64,000 bases of DNA from the NCBI GenBank assembly GCA_036874045.1, contig CM072335.1, positions 22,637,501 through 22,701,500 on the forward strand, read 5' to 3'. Both the position numbers and the translations under genes were made by a program. The stretch's first letter is position 1; each line of letters begins with the position of its first letter. The DNA is from Cymodocea nodosa (Eukaryota; Streptophyta; Magnoliopsida; Alismatales; Cymodoceaceae). The notes under the pieces were generated by a model that saw nothing but the letters and a program-made list of their open reading frames with translations, was not told the origin of the DNA and ran no database searches. Shown one piece after another: positions 14,301-25,800 of the stretch.

Positions 14301-17300
14301 CACTATTAGATGGTCCAAGATAGTACAAGCAGTTGGTTGGCAAACTAATTTACTTAACAGTAACTAAACCTAGCATTGCCTATGCAATAAATCTCTTTAA
14401 GTCAGTTCATGAATGCTCCTCAAGATGTCCATTGGCAGGGTGCAGCTTGGGTGTTATCCTATTTGAAAAGGCTCCTAGGAGAGGTTTGATATACAAAACC
14501 CATGGGCATCTATAGGTGGAAGGCTACTTAGAATCTGGTTATGCAAATGATAAAGGAGATAGAAAGTTAACGTCTAGCTATTGTACTTACATAAGAGGAA
14601 ATTTAATGACATGATGTAGTAAGAAGTAGAATATTATATCAAAGTCCAGAGGTTGAATGCTGCTCTATGGTTCAAATTACCTGTGAAATGTTGTGGTTAA
14701 TCACTTCTGCAAGAACTTGGTTTTCAGGTTTGAATACCTATGATGATGCATTGTGACAATTAAACCACAATCTATATGGCAAACAATTCTATATTTTATG
14801 AGAGAACAAAGCATATAAAGGATGATTGTCACTTCATTAGATATCAGATCATTAATGGGATATTTTCACAAAGGAACTGAATGTAAGGACTTTTGAAAAT
14901 CTGTGTAACAAGTTGAACATGTTTGATATCTATGTTCCAACTTGAGGGGGAATGTTGAGTTATGTTATATTGTGTTAAATTATTTGTATTGGGCTCGCTG
15001 TTGGGTTTTATATATCTTAGGTCCAAGGGTGATTCATTCACCGCATAAATATTCTTGTTAACTCTTCATTGTGAAAGTAATTTTCCTTTTCTTCTTTTCC
15101 TTCTTGATTGATACAAAGCTCACTTCCATCAATTAGCCATGGGAGGCATATTAGCTAGATGTCAAGAATGTCTTTTTATTTAATAATGTAAGGTACTCAT
15201 GGAGCAACCTTCAAAACGTGTTTCTTGAGGGGCAACATTTACTTATTTAGGAAGTAATTTATGCCTTTAAACAAAGTACATGTGTATGGTTTGAATGGAT
15301 AACTTCTAAAGATGTGTTGTAGATTACTCAGTCTTCTACAAGAAGGCTGATTTCGGATGTGTAATATTTGTGTACATAGATATATTGCTAGTAAGAGGTA
15401 ACTTAACAATTATTTAATAAACCAAGGAATATCTTAGAATACATTTCATTGCTAACAACATAGGAAGTTGAATTGCATTTTGGGCATATAATCTTTCTTA
15501 TTCAAGGATTAGGATAACTTTGTCCCAATGGAAATATGCTTTAGACTTACTTCAAGAAACAAGTTTTTTGGAATGTATAACTATTGAAAGAAAAATTCAA
15601 CATTTTAAGATAGCTTATCTGAGTTACTTGAGGATCCAGGCTAATTTAGATGATTGATTGGAAAATTGATTTACTTAATTAATTAAAAATCACACATCTA
15701 GATATATCATTTGTAAATAGTTTCCTTGGCTAGTATATGTATGAACCCAGTATAGTTCATTGACAAGAAGCTTTACATGTATTGGCTTATATGGAAGGAG
15801 CCCCTAAAAAGGACATGTTTTAGAAAAATAATAATCTGTCCTAGTGACACAATTCTGTCCCTACTTTTTTCTGATGCGAAACTTTTTTGGCACTCTTTTT
15901 TATTTGTAGTTTATTTATATATTTACAAATATTCACAAACAAATGTGTGTAAATTGACTCCAATATTATGTTAAAAGTTTATTTGAAAATCAATTGGTAA
16001 TAAGAAAACAAAGTGATCATAATATAGAGCCAAGGTTCGACCACATTTTAAATGATGTGAGATTTCTTTCCAACACTTTTTTGCAATTGTGGCTCCCTTT
16101 TATAGCTTACAAGTGTCTTATAGATAACATATATGAACTTGCTTTGATGTCATATTAGACCACAAAGAATGAGTGAAAGTAGAATAAGTTTACTATAGTA
16201 ACATAAAACTTCTATATAAAGAGACTACATAGTGAGAGCAAACACACCATAAACAATGTGAAACTAAACTCACAACAAATACTACTTGGGATCCGTACAA
16301 TGATCCACTTATTTGTAAGCTCTAACACCAACATAAGCTCAAATTGATTTTCTGTGATTTTAGTTATACATCTTAATCTTTTCTCTAATACCCTTTCTTA
16401 TAATTTCATAGTATGACATTAATTTAATATCATGATAATTATTACAATTTTGTATATTCATTTGATCCTTAAATATAGATATTAAGGAGTTCCTTCTCTA
16501 TTTGTCCAAGATCTTATTTATTTGTAAAATTATATTAAATATCTTAATCACTTAACACTGCCATCCATGCACTTCCATATCCAATAAGGATATGATCCAG
16601 TCCAACAGTTTTCCTACATTTCATTTTTCTAATAGCTTCTTTTGCCTTTAAACTGTTAATGCTTTTAAAATAACTACAATTTATAATCTTTATACTCCTA
16701 CTCAAATCTTGTAAGTGAGAATTTCTTATAATAATTTCATCAAAAAATTTACTAAAATACTTGTGTCATCTATGTTTTTTTCATTTTTTTTTTACTAAAA
16801 CTCTACCATCTTCATCATTAATACACTTGACTTAAATCTCTAAATTTTTTTTCTCTAGCCTTAGACAATTTATATATTCAATTTTTTCCTTGTTTTGTGT
16901 TCAAACTATTATACAATTCTTTATGGGCTAGATTCTTAACTTCTTTGACAAGCTTCTAGTATTCCTTTAAATTTTCATCATTATTACATTTATGATAGAT
17001 TTTGTAGCATTTTTTCTTTTCTTTTAATATTTTTTGTACATCTTCATTTCACCATCAACTTTCTTTACCTAATAGAACTATCCTACGAGACTCTTATAAC
17101 TTCTCTAGCAAGCTTTTTAATACAAGTAATCATGTCATTCCCAAGTTCATTTACCTCTCATCTAGTTACCATATTCTTTCTTTTAATAAGTTATCTCTAA
17201 ATATTGTTTTCTTTTAACTTTTTAGATTTTATCACATAATCATTAAATTCTTATGTACTTTGGTCTTTCTCCTCCTAATTTTGATATTAGCATCTAATAC

Positions 17301-20300
17301 CAACAACCTCTATTATGCAGTTTTATCTTGAAATAACCTTACAATTTTTACACATTTTTTAATTTATTTTTCTAGTAAGTAAAAATTTATTTGACTAGCA
17401 TTTAAACCACTTCTAATTGTAATTAAATCCTTCTCTCTTTTCAAAAAATAGGTGTTAATTACTAAAAGGTCACAAACTGCGCAACATCTAAAATTGAAAT
17501 TTCCTCTTCATTTTTATTTCAAAACCAAAATTTCCGTCGTTTCTTTTACATCCTATAATTTGGTCCTTATATAACTATTTAGATCTCTTTCAATAAAAAA
17601 ATTTTGCTGGTAGGTAAGCCATAAACTAAATTATCTAAATTTTCTCAAAATTCTGTTTGACAGCTTCTTCTAAAACTATTTGTGCAACATGTGCACTAAT
17701 TATATTAATTATCTTATTTCCTATCACAAGTTTGATCATTATAATTCTATCTCCTATCTTTATTATCTCAACAATCTTTCTTGCTCCATCTCTTAAACTT
17801 TTATCTACTATTATTCTAACTCATTCTTACATTTATATTTTCCTGTATACCATAATTTGAAACCATTATCTTCAAATAACTAGATTTTTCTCTCACCCAT
17901 TTAGTTTCATGCAAGTATAATATGTTAATTTTCCTTCTTATCATTATATCCACTAATTTCATAATATGAACAGTCAATTTTCCTATATTTCAAATTGCTA
18001 ACCTAATTTTGATACTTTAGACTAACTTCTTGATCCACATTCATCCATTTAAATGTGAGAATCCTTGTTTATTTTCATCTCAATAAACAAAGTATATTAA
18101 GATACCTTCTCATTATATTTGGGATGTGAGGATGAGAAGAATTAATTTTACACCTTATACAATTACACATAGTCTTCTAAGCAGTTGGTCGATATCTTCA
18201 CTAAGAGATTAGATACCAAGGTATTCAAGACTCGATGTATCAAGTTGAACATAATTAATATATACACTCTACTTGAAGGATAGTGTAGGAGTTAGATTTA
18301 TATGCATTAGGGTTCATGTATCATTAGTTGAGTTATTGAATATTCATTTATCTTAGGTCTCCATAATCCACAATATGTTTCCATTCTTCTCTCATCGATA
18401 ACAACATCAATATCGTTTTCTCCTCTAATTTCACAGTAACGTTCTCTATTTTTTTCTTGAATTTTATTTCATAATATTGAAATGTATCCTTTGACTTTTC
18501 CTTTCTCTGTTTGCAACAACTACCGCCAACACCATCATTTCTTAATCAAGATATTTGGGATTGGGATCTTTCTGGCATTATGGAAAAATGGAAAATAATG
18601 TCTCACCACATGTATATATTCTCTAATAATCTAGTGATTTATCTCTTGCTTGTCCAATCATCTATATTAGATGTTCTTGTCACATACATTTCATGTCATG
18701 CAATGAACAAAGCAAACAAGTCATTTAACTTTTCTTTGCTTATAACTAATAGCGATCATTTTCTCCTATTATATGAGAACTCCTTGCCTCCATGTCAAAA
18801 AAAAGTATAGTATCTTGAGATAAATTAGATCTTTCCAGTCAATTTCACTGATCAACTGAAGCAAGTGCCCCCCCCAATCCACAATAAACTTTAGCCTCCC
18901 ATTTTCTTAGTGTATTCCAAATGACATTGCTGATAATTACATTGAATCTTACAAGTATACATTGTAAATTAGCAGAACCGTCAATTTCAAATTAAATTTG
19001 TTTTGATATTTTCATGAGGAAAATTTTACCTTGGAGAAAATAACAATAATTCAACCATATGGGGATGGTTACATGAATTCTTTTCTTGCATGTATTTTTA
19101 TTTACAGTCAAATATTTAGTTAAATTACGTAAATTTAATTTTTTTTACAATTCCTAACTAATGAAGTAATTTTAATTTTAGGCTTATCCCAACTTATTTT
19201 AAAATTTTATCTTAGAGAGCATGTTAAGATTATGAATTCATTGACAACAATCAAAAATAGCTTTAGTTTAATGTTTTTAAATATAAACATTTTCTCACAT
19301 TAACTTATGTAACCTTATTTATATAGTTCCATGTATGAGATTTTCAGATTTTCTGGATATTTCTATTTATATGTTGTTTTAGTTGCTGGAAGAAACAGTT
19401 AATGATTGCAAAGGATGCAAGGCGAGTAGACAGATTGTATTATCGTCTCCATTTAAGCCATAAAATCCTTCACGGGACTGAGAAGTACCAGAAATTACAT
19501 GAGATTGTTGGTGAAGCATTGAAGAAGATCGAGTCTGATGTCGGACCGCTAAACAGTTCAACTATCATGGCACGCAGCATTGTGAACAGACTTTCTTCTG
19601 GTGCTGAAGTGCAAAAGCTTTGCGTTCATGCATTAGAGTCCCTAGATTTATTGCTTTCCACTTCACAGCGTAAGTAGCTTTTCAGACTGGATATCTTTTT
19701 ATAATGACTTTTTAGTTTGTTGTACTGTTTCTTGACCGTGCTTCTTTTTTGTAGAATTGAGATTGTTCTCTTCTACATCAATCAGATTTGAAGATGTGTC
19801 TTCAACATCACTTACTATAGTTTTTGATTCAGAGAATGAGGCATCACACTCTGAAATTGTTGGGTGCCATGTATGGCATCGAAATGTAGATGCTCTTGAC
19901 TATCCTACAGATCCAACATGTAAACTGAAAGGGCAAAGCAAAAATTCGTTTGTTTCAGACTTGTCTCCTGCTACAAAGTATCTATTCAAGGTTATTGCCT
20001 TCAACAGTGATGAGAAAGAAATTGGGATGTCAGAAGTAGCAGTAGAAACCAAAGGCATTCTGGTAGATCATCCAAAAAGTGTGGCCATGCCCTTTTCTCC
20101 CAAGCTAAACTGTGGAAGTCCAAAAACAAACAGCAGTGGACTTTCAGATGAGTCTAACATTGCAATGACATACAAGGACCTGAACAAGCTTCCTGAAGAT
20201 TGTCTAGATTCATGTGATAAGCATGAAATAGTTAACGTGGAAAAATCTTCTGATCTGAGGGAAAATAGCCATTCCCATGATACATGCATCCACACTACTA

Positions 20301-20929
20301 TATTTAGTAGAACAGATGCAACACCAAATGAGACTCCTGGACGTTGCTCATCTACTTTGGATGAAGAGCCCAATTCAACAAAGCAGAAAGCTTCACATGT
20401 TGATGCCATGACATCAGCTGATCTGGATCCTCCATCAAATGTTGAAAAGTTTCCTGCAGGAAATGAGTTGGCAATAACCATATACAGCCCCCCAGAAGCT
20501 GGTCTTCCTACGCCTTCCAAATTGGAAGCTAACAAAGAATGTGCTGCAAAAATCTGTAGGGTGAAACTCAGCAATGGAGCAGAAAACCACTCAACAAAGC
20601 CGATCAAGGACACAATTAGTCCTGGAAAAGACAAGCCAATACGCAGTAAGGATGTATCTTTTGAAGAAGATTATGAGTACTGTGTAAAGGTCATGAGATG
20701 GCTCGAATGCAGAGGACATATAGAGACCAACTTCAGAGTCAAGTTTCTCACATGGTTCAGCCTAAGAGCTACAATTCAAGAAAAAAGGGTTGTGAGCGTT
20801 TTCGTCGACACCCTTATTGATGATCCTCCCAGCCTCGCAGGTCAGCTAATCGATGCTTTTTCAGAAGTTATCAGCGACAAAAGGCCTCCAACATTGAAAA
20901 GTGGATTTTGCATGAAGCTTTTTCACTGA
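5338..20929 (+). CDS. VIN3-like (VEL family) PHD-finger protein, 4 exons
   Basis: Exons: 5338-5371, 6319-6985, 19383-19669, 19755-20929. All junctions are GT-AG and in frame, giving a predicted 720 aa, close to the length of Arabidopsis VEL1/VIL2. The protein starts [12 protein letters not shown]. It then has the helical VEL N-terminal region ([12 protein letters not shown]), a basic patch SSKRQKV near residue 107, a Cys-rich PHD finger at about 140-235 running into GCWKKQL, a fibronectin type III domain at about 336-425, a low-complexity linker, and a C-terminal VID domain at about 635-720 ([13 protein letters not shown]). VEL proteins are nuclear accessory factors of Polycomb repressive complex 2 that promote H3K27 trimethylation, and the VID domain self-assembles head to tail. 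The intron between exons 2 and 3 is 12,397 bp and full of transposons. If it is retained, a TAA at 6987-6989 ends the protein right after the PHD finger. Which VEL subgroup it belongs to is not settled. Confidence 0.93.
7930..8350. repeat. Degenerate ~50-bp tandem repeat in the long VIN3-like intron
   Basis: About eight or nine units begin with a gat(t/c)gataaaaa(t/c)taatc-like core at roughly 7930, 7994, 8044, 8094, 8134, 8184, 8233, 8283 and 8337, so most are close to 50 bp apart. Most units also carry 'caagaattcatgcagaaaag' or a variant. Units differ at many positions, so the array is old. Confidence 0.75.
8750..9500. repeat. Degenerate repeat with palindromic cores (cacatga...tcatgtg)
   Basis: At least six diverged copies of a core shaped like gatcacatga-N-aagttg-tcatgtgat occur near 8750, 8955, 9140, 9235, 9337 and 9460. 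Most are preceded by 'gttggatggagggg'. Each core is an imperfect inverted repeat and could form a hairpin in the transcript. Spacing is irregular (about 95-205 bp). The origin is unknown; it may be decayed satellite or transposon DNA. Confidence 0.65.
10033..10196 (+). repeat. 5' LTR of the old intronic Copia
   Basis: It aligns with 18284-18435 in its distal part, sharing blocks such as ttattg-ata, ccataatc, tctctcat-aacaacatca-tatc-ttttct and taat-tcaca. It ends CA directly before the primer-binding site. The left end is uncertain by tens of bases. The divergence between the two LTRs indicates an old insertion. Confidence 0.55.
13337..13488 (+). repeat. 5' LTR of the nested Copia
   Basis: It matches 14953-15109 along its length and is followed at 13489 by the primer-binding site. 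Compared with the 3' LTR it lacks about five bases near the start. Confidence 0.85.
14953..15109 (+). repeat. 3' LTR of the nested Copia
   Basis: It starts TGTTGAG just after the purine tract ending ggggaa, and is followed by the target duplication gatac. Confidence 0.85.
16330..18060 (-). mobile_element. RTE-type LINE fragment, antisense in the intron
   Basis: On the minus strand the order is endonuclease (about 18.05-17.45 kb, with ETKWVREK and then [16 protein letters not shown]), a linker recognisable as RTE ([16 protein letters not shown]-like, then a region near 17.1 kb), [16 protein letters not shown] near 16.83 kb, and the first reverse transcriptase motifs ([17 protein letters not shown] near 16.45 kb). 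The match ends near 16.33 kb in mid reverse transcriptase. Many stops and frameshifts show it is dead. The 3' part is missing, whereas LINE copies usually lose the 5' part, so a later deletion or insertion is likely. It lies between the RNase H remnants of the old Copia. Confidence 0.8.
18284..18435 (+). repeat. 3' LTR of the old intronic Copia
   Basis: It starts TGTAGGAG after a short purine tract downstream of the RNase H end and finishes tttcaCA. It is homologous to the LTR ending at 10196. Confidence 0.65.
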
Positions 20930-22667
20930 GCTTTGCATCGGTTTGGATGGCTTCCACGTCCGCAGAACTCAACTGGGTAATTTATTCTTTGTATGATATT
21001 TTGAGTTACAATTCTTCAATTGATTATTCAAAGCATTTATTGACGATGTAATACTATGCAATACGTCAGGAAGCTCCTTGATTTAAATATAGAAATACTT
21101 TCTTAGTTCTGTTCTCGTTTCCTTTGGAGAACTCATATACCGGTGCTGTATTTGATGATTCCGACATGAAAAATGATTTATAAAATTAAATTTCAACCTC
21201 ACCTTTGATGTTAACAAAAGAATCCCACCATCCATCTGAAGCTTCGGCGGAGATCCATCTTATTCTAAGTCCAAAAATCAAATATTGTTTGGCATCTGTG
21301 TCTCTGCCAGTTGTCATCTGTGACTGCGTTTGGCATGCAAGAATAAATATGGTCGGGAATGGAAGCAGAACGTGAGTAGAATTCAATTCTTTATTTATTG
21401 GTGTATTAATGATTGATTGGTGAGAAGAGAGAGAAAGTGTTTGGATTAGGTTGAGAGGATAATAATAATAATAATAATAATAATATAGTTAAAATTTTAA
21501 CATTGAATAAAAGGTTAAGATGAAAAAATACTTGCCGTTTTTTGTTTTGAGTCCTTTTGTTTGTGGTAGCGTTGTCCACACATATAGCTTTCCAAGTCAC
21601 TGTAATCATCAGATCATTCGGTGACACAAAATGATTATGCAAATAATTTAAACGAGGTTAAAAGATATAATACGTACTGTGGAAGATTTGAGTTAAGCTT
21701 GGTGTTTTGGTAGATGAGAACTTGCCTTTGCTTCATGCAAAACAGCCCCTAACCACTCTAGATTGTTGTTGATCAAAATTATGGTTCTTGAAGAAATCCT
21801 CTCGTGCATTTTCTCCTCTTTTTTCCTGACCGTAGCACGTTCAACTTGTTTTAAAACAGGGTTGGTTTTGACTTGCTTGTTCAACATATATATTGATTAC
21901 AATTTCTATGTATTCATAAGAGAATTGTAAGTACATCTTCAAAGTTCAAAGTTGTTAAGGTTAACATTATGTACATATCTACACAAATGTTATTTAATTA
22001 ATTTCTTAGTTCTTTCAAAGATAAGTACATCTAATTATGATTTTTTTTTTAGAGCCATTTTGAATGTGCAACATTAAAGGGAAAAGTTTATTTAAATATA
22101 CGATCAACTTCGCATGTTGTTCGAGATCAACATGGTGACGGAAAGAGTTACCATACACCTATTTAGTAGGAACGAACAATAAGAACCAATCATGAATGAT
22201 GATTTCATGGATACTTGACTTCTTCCCAACTTTGATTTCATCGATTGCAGCAAATGTTGAACTAGGGAGAAATAGAAAATGACCAAGACGCAATGATGGA
22301 TATGAGTTTTGGATTGCTTAAATTTGTAACAGATTTGAAGAGAAATTGCTCGTATAGATCAAAAATAATGTAACGTATGCAACGTTTTGAGGAAGAAAGG
22401 TTAATAGTCATGTCCAACATGATCAATTCCAAACGTGAAAGAAATGAGATAATGAAAGGGAAGATTGAGCTATTAAAATCTCAAAATCCACCAGTAGAAG
22501 CAACGTCAATTTATTACTTATACCTCAATATATGAGACTAGATTGGATGCTTTTCAACTGTCTAAGTTATCATGAATATTTGTTATACTAAACAATTAAC
22601 TTTTTGGGTGTATGTATGTCGTTGAACATTTAGAATCTAGAATCTAGGATAACAACTTTATAATGAA
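20930..22667. other. Downstream of the VIN3-like gene: 3' UTR and AT-rich spacer
   Basis: The first few hundred bases are likely the 3' UTR. No other gene is visible. A (TAA)n microsatellite sits at about 21459-21486. The short minus-strand frames match nothing I recognise. Confidence 0.5.
21459..21486. repeat. (TAA)n microsatellite
   Basis: About nine uninterrupted ATA/TAA units. Confidence 0.85.
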
Positions 22668-22785
22668 CATTTATAATGAATTACATCTAGAATCATGAAT
22701 CTGATAACAACATCCAAAAAGACAAAATCCAAAAAGAGCAAAACAAAGAATAACAACTTGATAACAACATAATCACCTCTTAACT
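22668..22785 (-). repeat. Truncated 3' LTR of the 22.7-27.2 kb Copia
   Basis: Homology to the 5' LTR is lost below about 22668, so roughly the second half of the LTR (in element orientation) is missing or replaced. Confidence 0.75.
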
Positions 22786-22804
22786 GCCCCCCCCTCAAGC
22801 TGAA

Positions 22805-25800
22805 CTAGGGAGAGCACAAGCAAAGCATGTGACAAAAGACCTTGAAAGCATTAGCTCCCACAGCTTTAGTTAATGCATCTACAATCTGACCTTTACTACT
22901 AATGTGATGAATCTGAAAATGTTGTTTGTTGAGATGTTCTCTTAAGAAATGAAGTTCTATGTCAAAATGCTTAACCTGAGAATGATGAACAGGATTTGCA
23001 GCCAAAAGAATTATGGTGTTAAGGTTGTCACACCATATTGTAGGAGTTTGAAAAGAGATCTATAACTCTTACATCAACATCCATAGCCAAAGAACTTCAC
23101 AAGTCGTTAGGGCCAATACTCTACTTTTTTGCCTTTGTACTTGAACGAGAAACTGTAGATTGTTTTTGTGAACACCAAGAGATCAAATTTTTGCCAAAGT
23201 AGATATAATAACCTATTTGTGAGCAACAAGTGTCGGGATCATCAGCCCAATCTGAGTCACTATAAGCCTCAAAAGGATGAGCAATGCTAAAAACCTATAA
23301 TTGGCTAGGAGATGCCTTTTGATAGAGAAGTCCATGATCAACAAGATGTTTAAGATATCTAATAACTCTCTTTGCAGCTTTCATGTGACCTGAGGAGGGA
23401 CATGACATAAATTGACAAAGCTTATTTACTGAAAAAGAAGAAATATCAAGCCTTGTTATGCAGAGATACCATAAGGCTCCCACTAAACTTCTAAATTCAA
23501 ATGGATTTTAAAGAATGTCACCACAAGATTTGGTTAATTTAGTCGAAGTAGTCATAGGAGTAGCATAGAGTTTTACTCCATTGAGCTTGAATCGTTTCAG
23601 CAAATCTGTCAAGTATTTACTTTGAGAAAGATGAAGAGAATCCTTATCACACTTTACCTTAGCTCCAAGGAAATAATGAAAAGCATGAAGTTCTCTTATA
23701 GTAAATGCTTTGGCAAGTGAATTAACAACAAAATTGATTTCTTGCATAGAACCTGTGAGAATTAAATCATCTACATAGACCAACATATAAGTAACTAATT
23801 TTCCAGTATCTCTAATAAAAAGAGATGCATCACATTTCGATGACTAAAATCCCAGCAGTAATAGAAATGACTTAAATTGATTAAATTATGCCCTTGGGGC
23901 TTGCTTGAGCCCATATAATGCTTTCTTAAGTTTGCAAATGTAACCAGGAAATTAAGGATGCTAAAAACCCGAAGGTTGATTCACATAAATCTCTTCATCA
24001 ATAGTGTCATGTAAGAAAGTATTAAATACATCTAATTGCATAATAGGTCAATCATTATTTAAAGCATGACTTAATAATAATCAAATCGTTATAGATTTTA
24101 TCATTGGACTATATGTTTTTGTATAATCCATCCCAAAATGTTGTGCGAAGCCCTATGCAACCAAACTGGCCTTCAATCTCTCCACTGTGCCATTAGCCTT
24201 TTCTTTAACCTAGAAAACCCATCGACTTCCTATGGCATTAACTCTAACTGGCTTTGGTACTAATTCCCAAGTTGAATTTCTCATTAATGCATCGTGTTCT
24301 TCCTTCATTGTTGAATACCAATTTTAATCAAAGAGAGTTTGAGCTATAGTTTTTGGTAAAGAATATAAGCTTAAAACATTAAGTGCATATCAAGGATTGG
24401 GTTTAAAGATGCCTCTTGATGCTCATGTAACAAGGTGATTGACTGGTTGTGAATCTACTACTTTAGTAGGTGTAGCATTTGATACATTATTGTCATGTAG
24501 GTCAATAGTTGCTTCGTCGGAAGATGAATTTGAATCATTTGATTTTCTGGAATTGTCTAGATTTATTTGAGATGAGAGATCATCAAATTTAGCGATAGAT
24601 TCACTATGTTCATTTATTGTTTGGCATTGTAGTATAACATGTGTCCCATAAGAATTTCCAACATTATTATCAAGTTCTTTGATTGAGTTTAGTAATGATT
24701 TATCACAGTTTAAGCTGAAATCCTGTTCACTGAAAATTACATCTCTAGAAATGTAAGTTTTCCATCGATTTGGTGAATAGAATAGATATCCTTTATGGTG
24801 AAGGGAATAACCAAGAAAAATGCATGCATCAGTTCTATAGTCAAATTTGTGTTGAGAGTATAACTTGAGATTAAGAAAGCACTTGCAACCAAAAACCTTT
24901 AAGAATGAGTATTCTGGTTTAGATTTGAATAAAGCTTCAAGTGGTAATTTATTATTGAGCTGAAAAATGGGAATTCTATTTATAATGTATACTGCTGTCA
25001 AGAATGCCTCAAGCCAATATTTCTTTAATAATTGAGCATGAGAGAAAAGTGTTAAAACTGAATCAACTGCATGCCTATGTTTCCCTTTAATTGATCCACT
25101 TTGTTCGTGAGCAAAGGGGCAAGAAATGGATTAATTTCATGTTCTTGTAGATAAGATTTGAAGGCCATGTATTCTCCCCCTTCATTTGTGTGCAAAGTTT
25201 TAATGCTACAACCAAAACGTTTTTCCACACCTATCTTAAATCTGATAAAAACATTTAGAGCTTCCAACTTCATAGTAATTGGAAATAACCAAATGAATTT
25301 GGTGCAGGCATCCATAAACAATATATAATATCTAAAACCTTTAGTAGATGGAATTGGGCTGGGACCTCACAAATCAGAATATATTAACAATAAATGTTCG
25401 GTGACAATAGTGATGCTAGATTCATGTGAAAGTTTATGAACCTTCTTGTAACAAAATGAGTCACAGAATTTCATAATGTTTGAAGAAACTAGTAAACTAT
25501 TGTTATTTACTATAGAGATTTTTTATTGTCGATTGGGTCATGGGATGACCCAGTCGACAATGCCAAAGGTCCAAAGGAGAGAAAGCACCAACATTGTAGA
25601 TCTAAGCAGAGGAAGAATTGCATGGCAATCCATAAGTTGGTACAAACCATGCTCAGCTACTCCCCTTCGAACTGGAAGTTGGGTTCGACGTTCCATAATC
25701 ACACAACTATGATTATCGAATTCAACATTTAATGAATTATCATTGCATAAACGATATATGGACATCAAATTCTTTTTAATGGATGGAACTACCAACACAT

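Larger units (their letters stand above)
13337..15109 (+). mobile_element. Small internally deleted Copia nested in the older Copia
   Basis: Two LTRs of about 152 and 157 bp (13337-13488, 14953-15109) share long strings such as atatatcttaggtccaaggg. They are flanked by the 5-bp duplication gatac at 13332-13336 and 15110-15114. A primer site (tggtattcagag) follows the 5' LTR at once, and the purine tract ttgaggggg precedes the 3' LTR. Inside, a gag-like start ([13 protein letters not shown], about 14.05 kb) passes straight into late reverse transcriptase ([13 protein letters not shown], then [19 protein letters not shown] near 14.33-14.39 kb). Protease, integrase and most of the reverse transcriptase are therefore missing. 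It is a non-autonomous deletion derivative. Reading across the insertion joins the two halves of the host element's reverse transcriptase. Confidence 0.88.
10033..18435 (+). mobile_element. Old, degenerate Ty1/Copia LTR retrotransposon with nested insertions
   Basis: A diverged 5' LTR ends CA at 10196 and is followed directly by tggtactagaac, a decayed copy of the tRNA-Met primer site tggtatcagagc. Frameshifted plus-strand remnants follow in Copia order: gag near 11.1-11.4 kb, integrase C-terminal region near 12.6-12.85 kb, and reverse transcriptase from 12.95 kb. The reverse transcriptase is broken at 13,336 by a younger Copia and resumes at 15,110. RNase H ends with [11 protein letters not shown] at about 18.17-18.21 kb, before a short purine tract and the 3' LTR. 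The whole element lies in the VIN3-like intron, same strand. It is dead: frames are broken throughout. The 5' limit is approximate and I could not find target duplications. Confidence 0.75.

Noticed and set aside
17657-17860. Plus-strand hydrophobic ORF resembling a membrane protein
   Set aside because: It is the reverse of the LINE endonuclease region; its hydrophobicity comes from AT-rich antisense sequence.
20068-20634. 188-aa minus-strand ORF
   Set aside because: It lies antisense to exon 4 of the VIN3-like gene, which has a clear domain match; a shadow frame.
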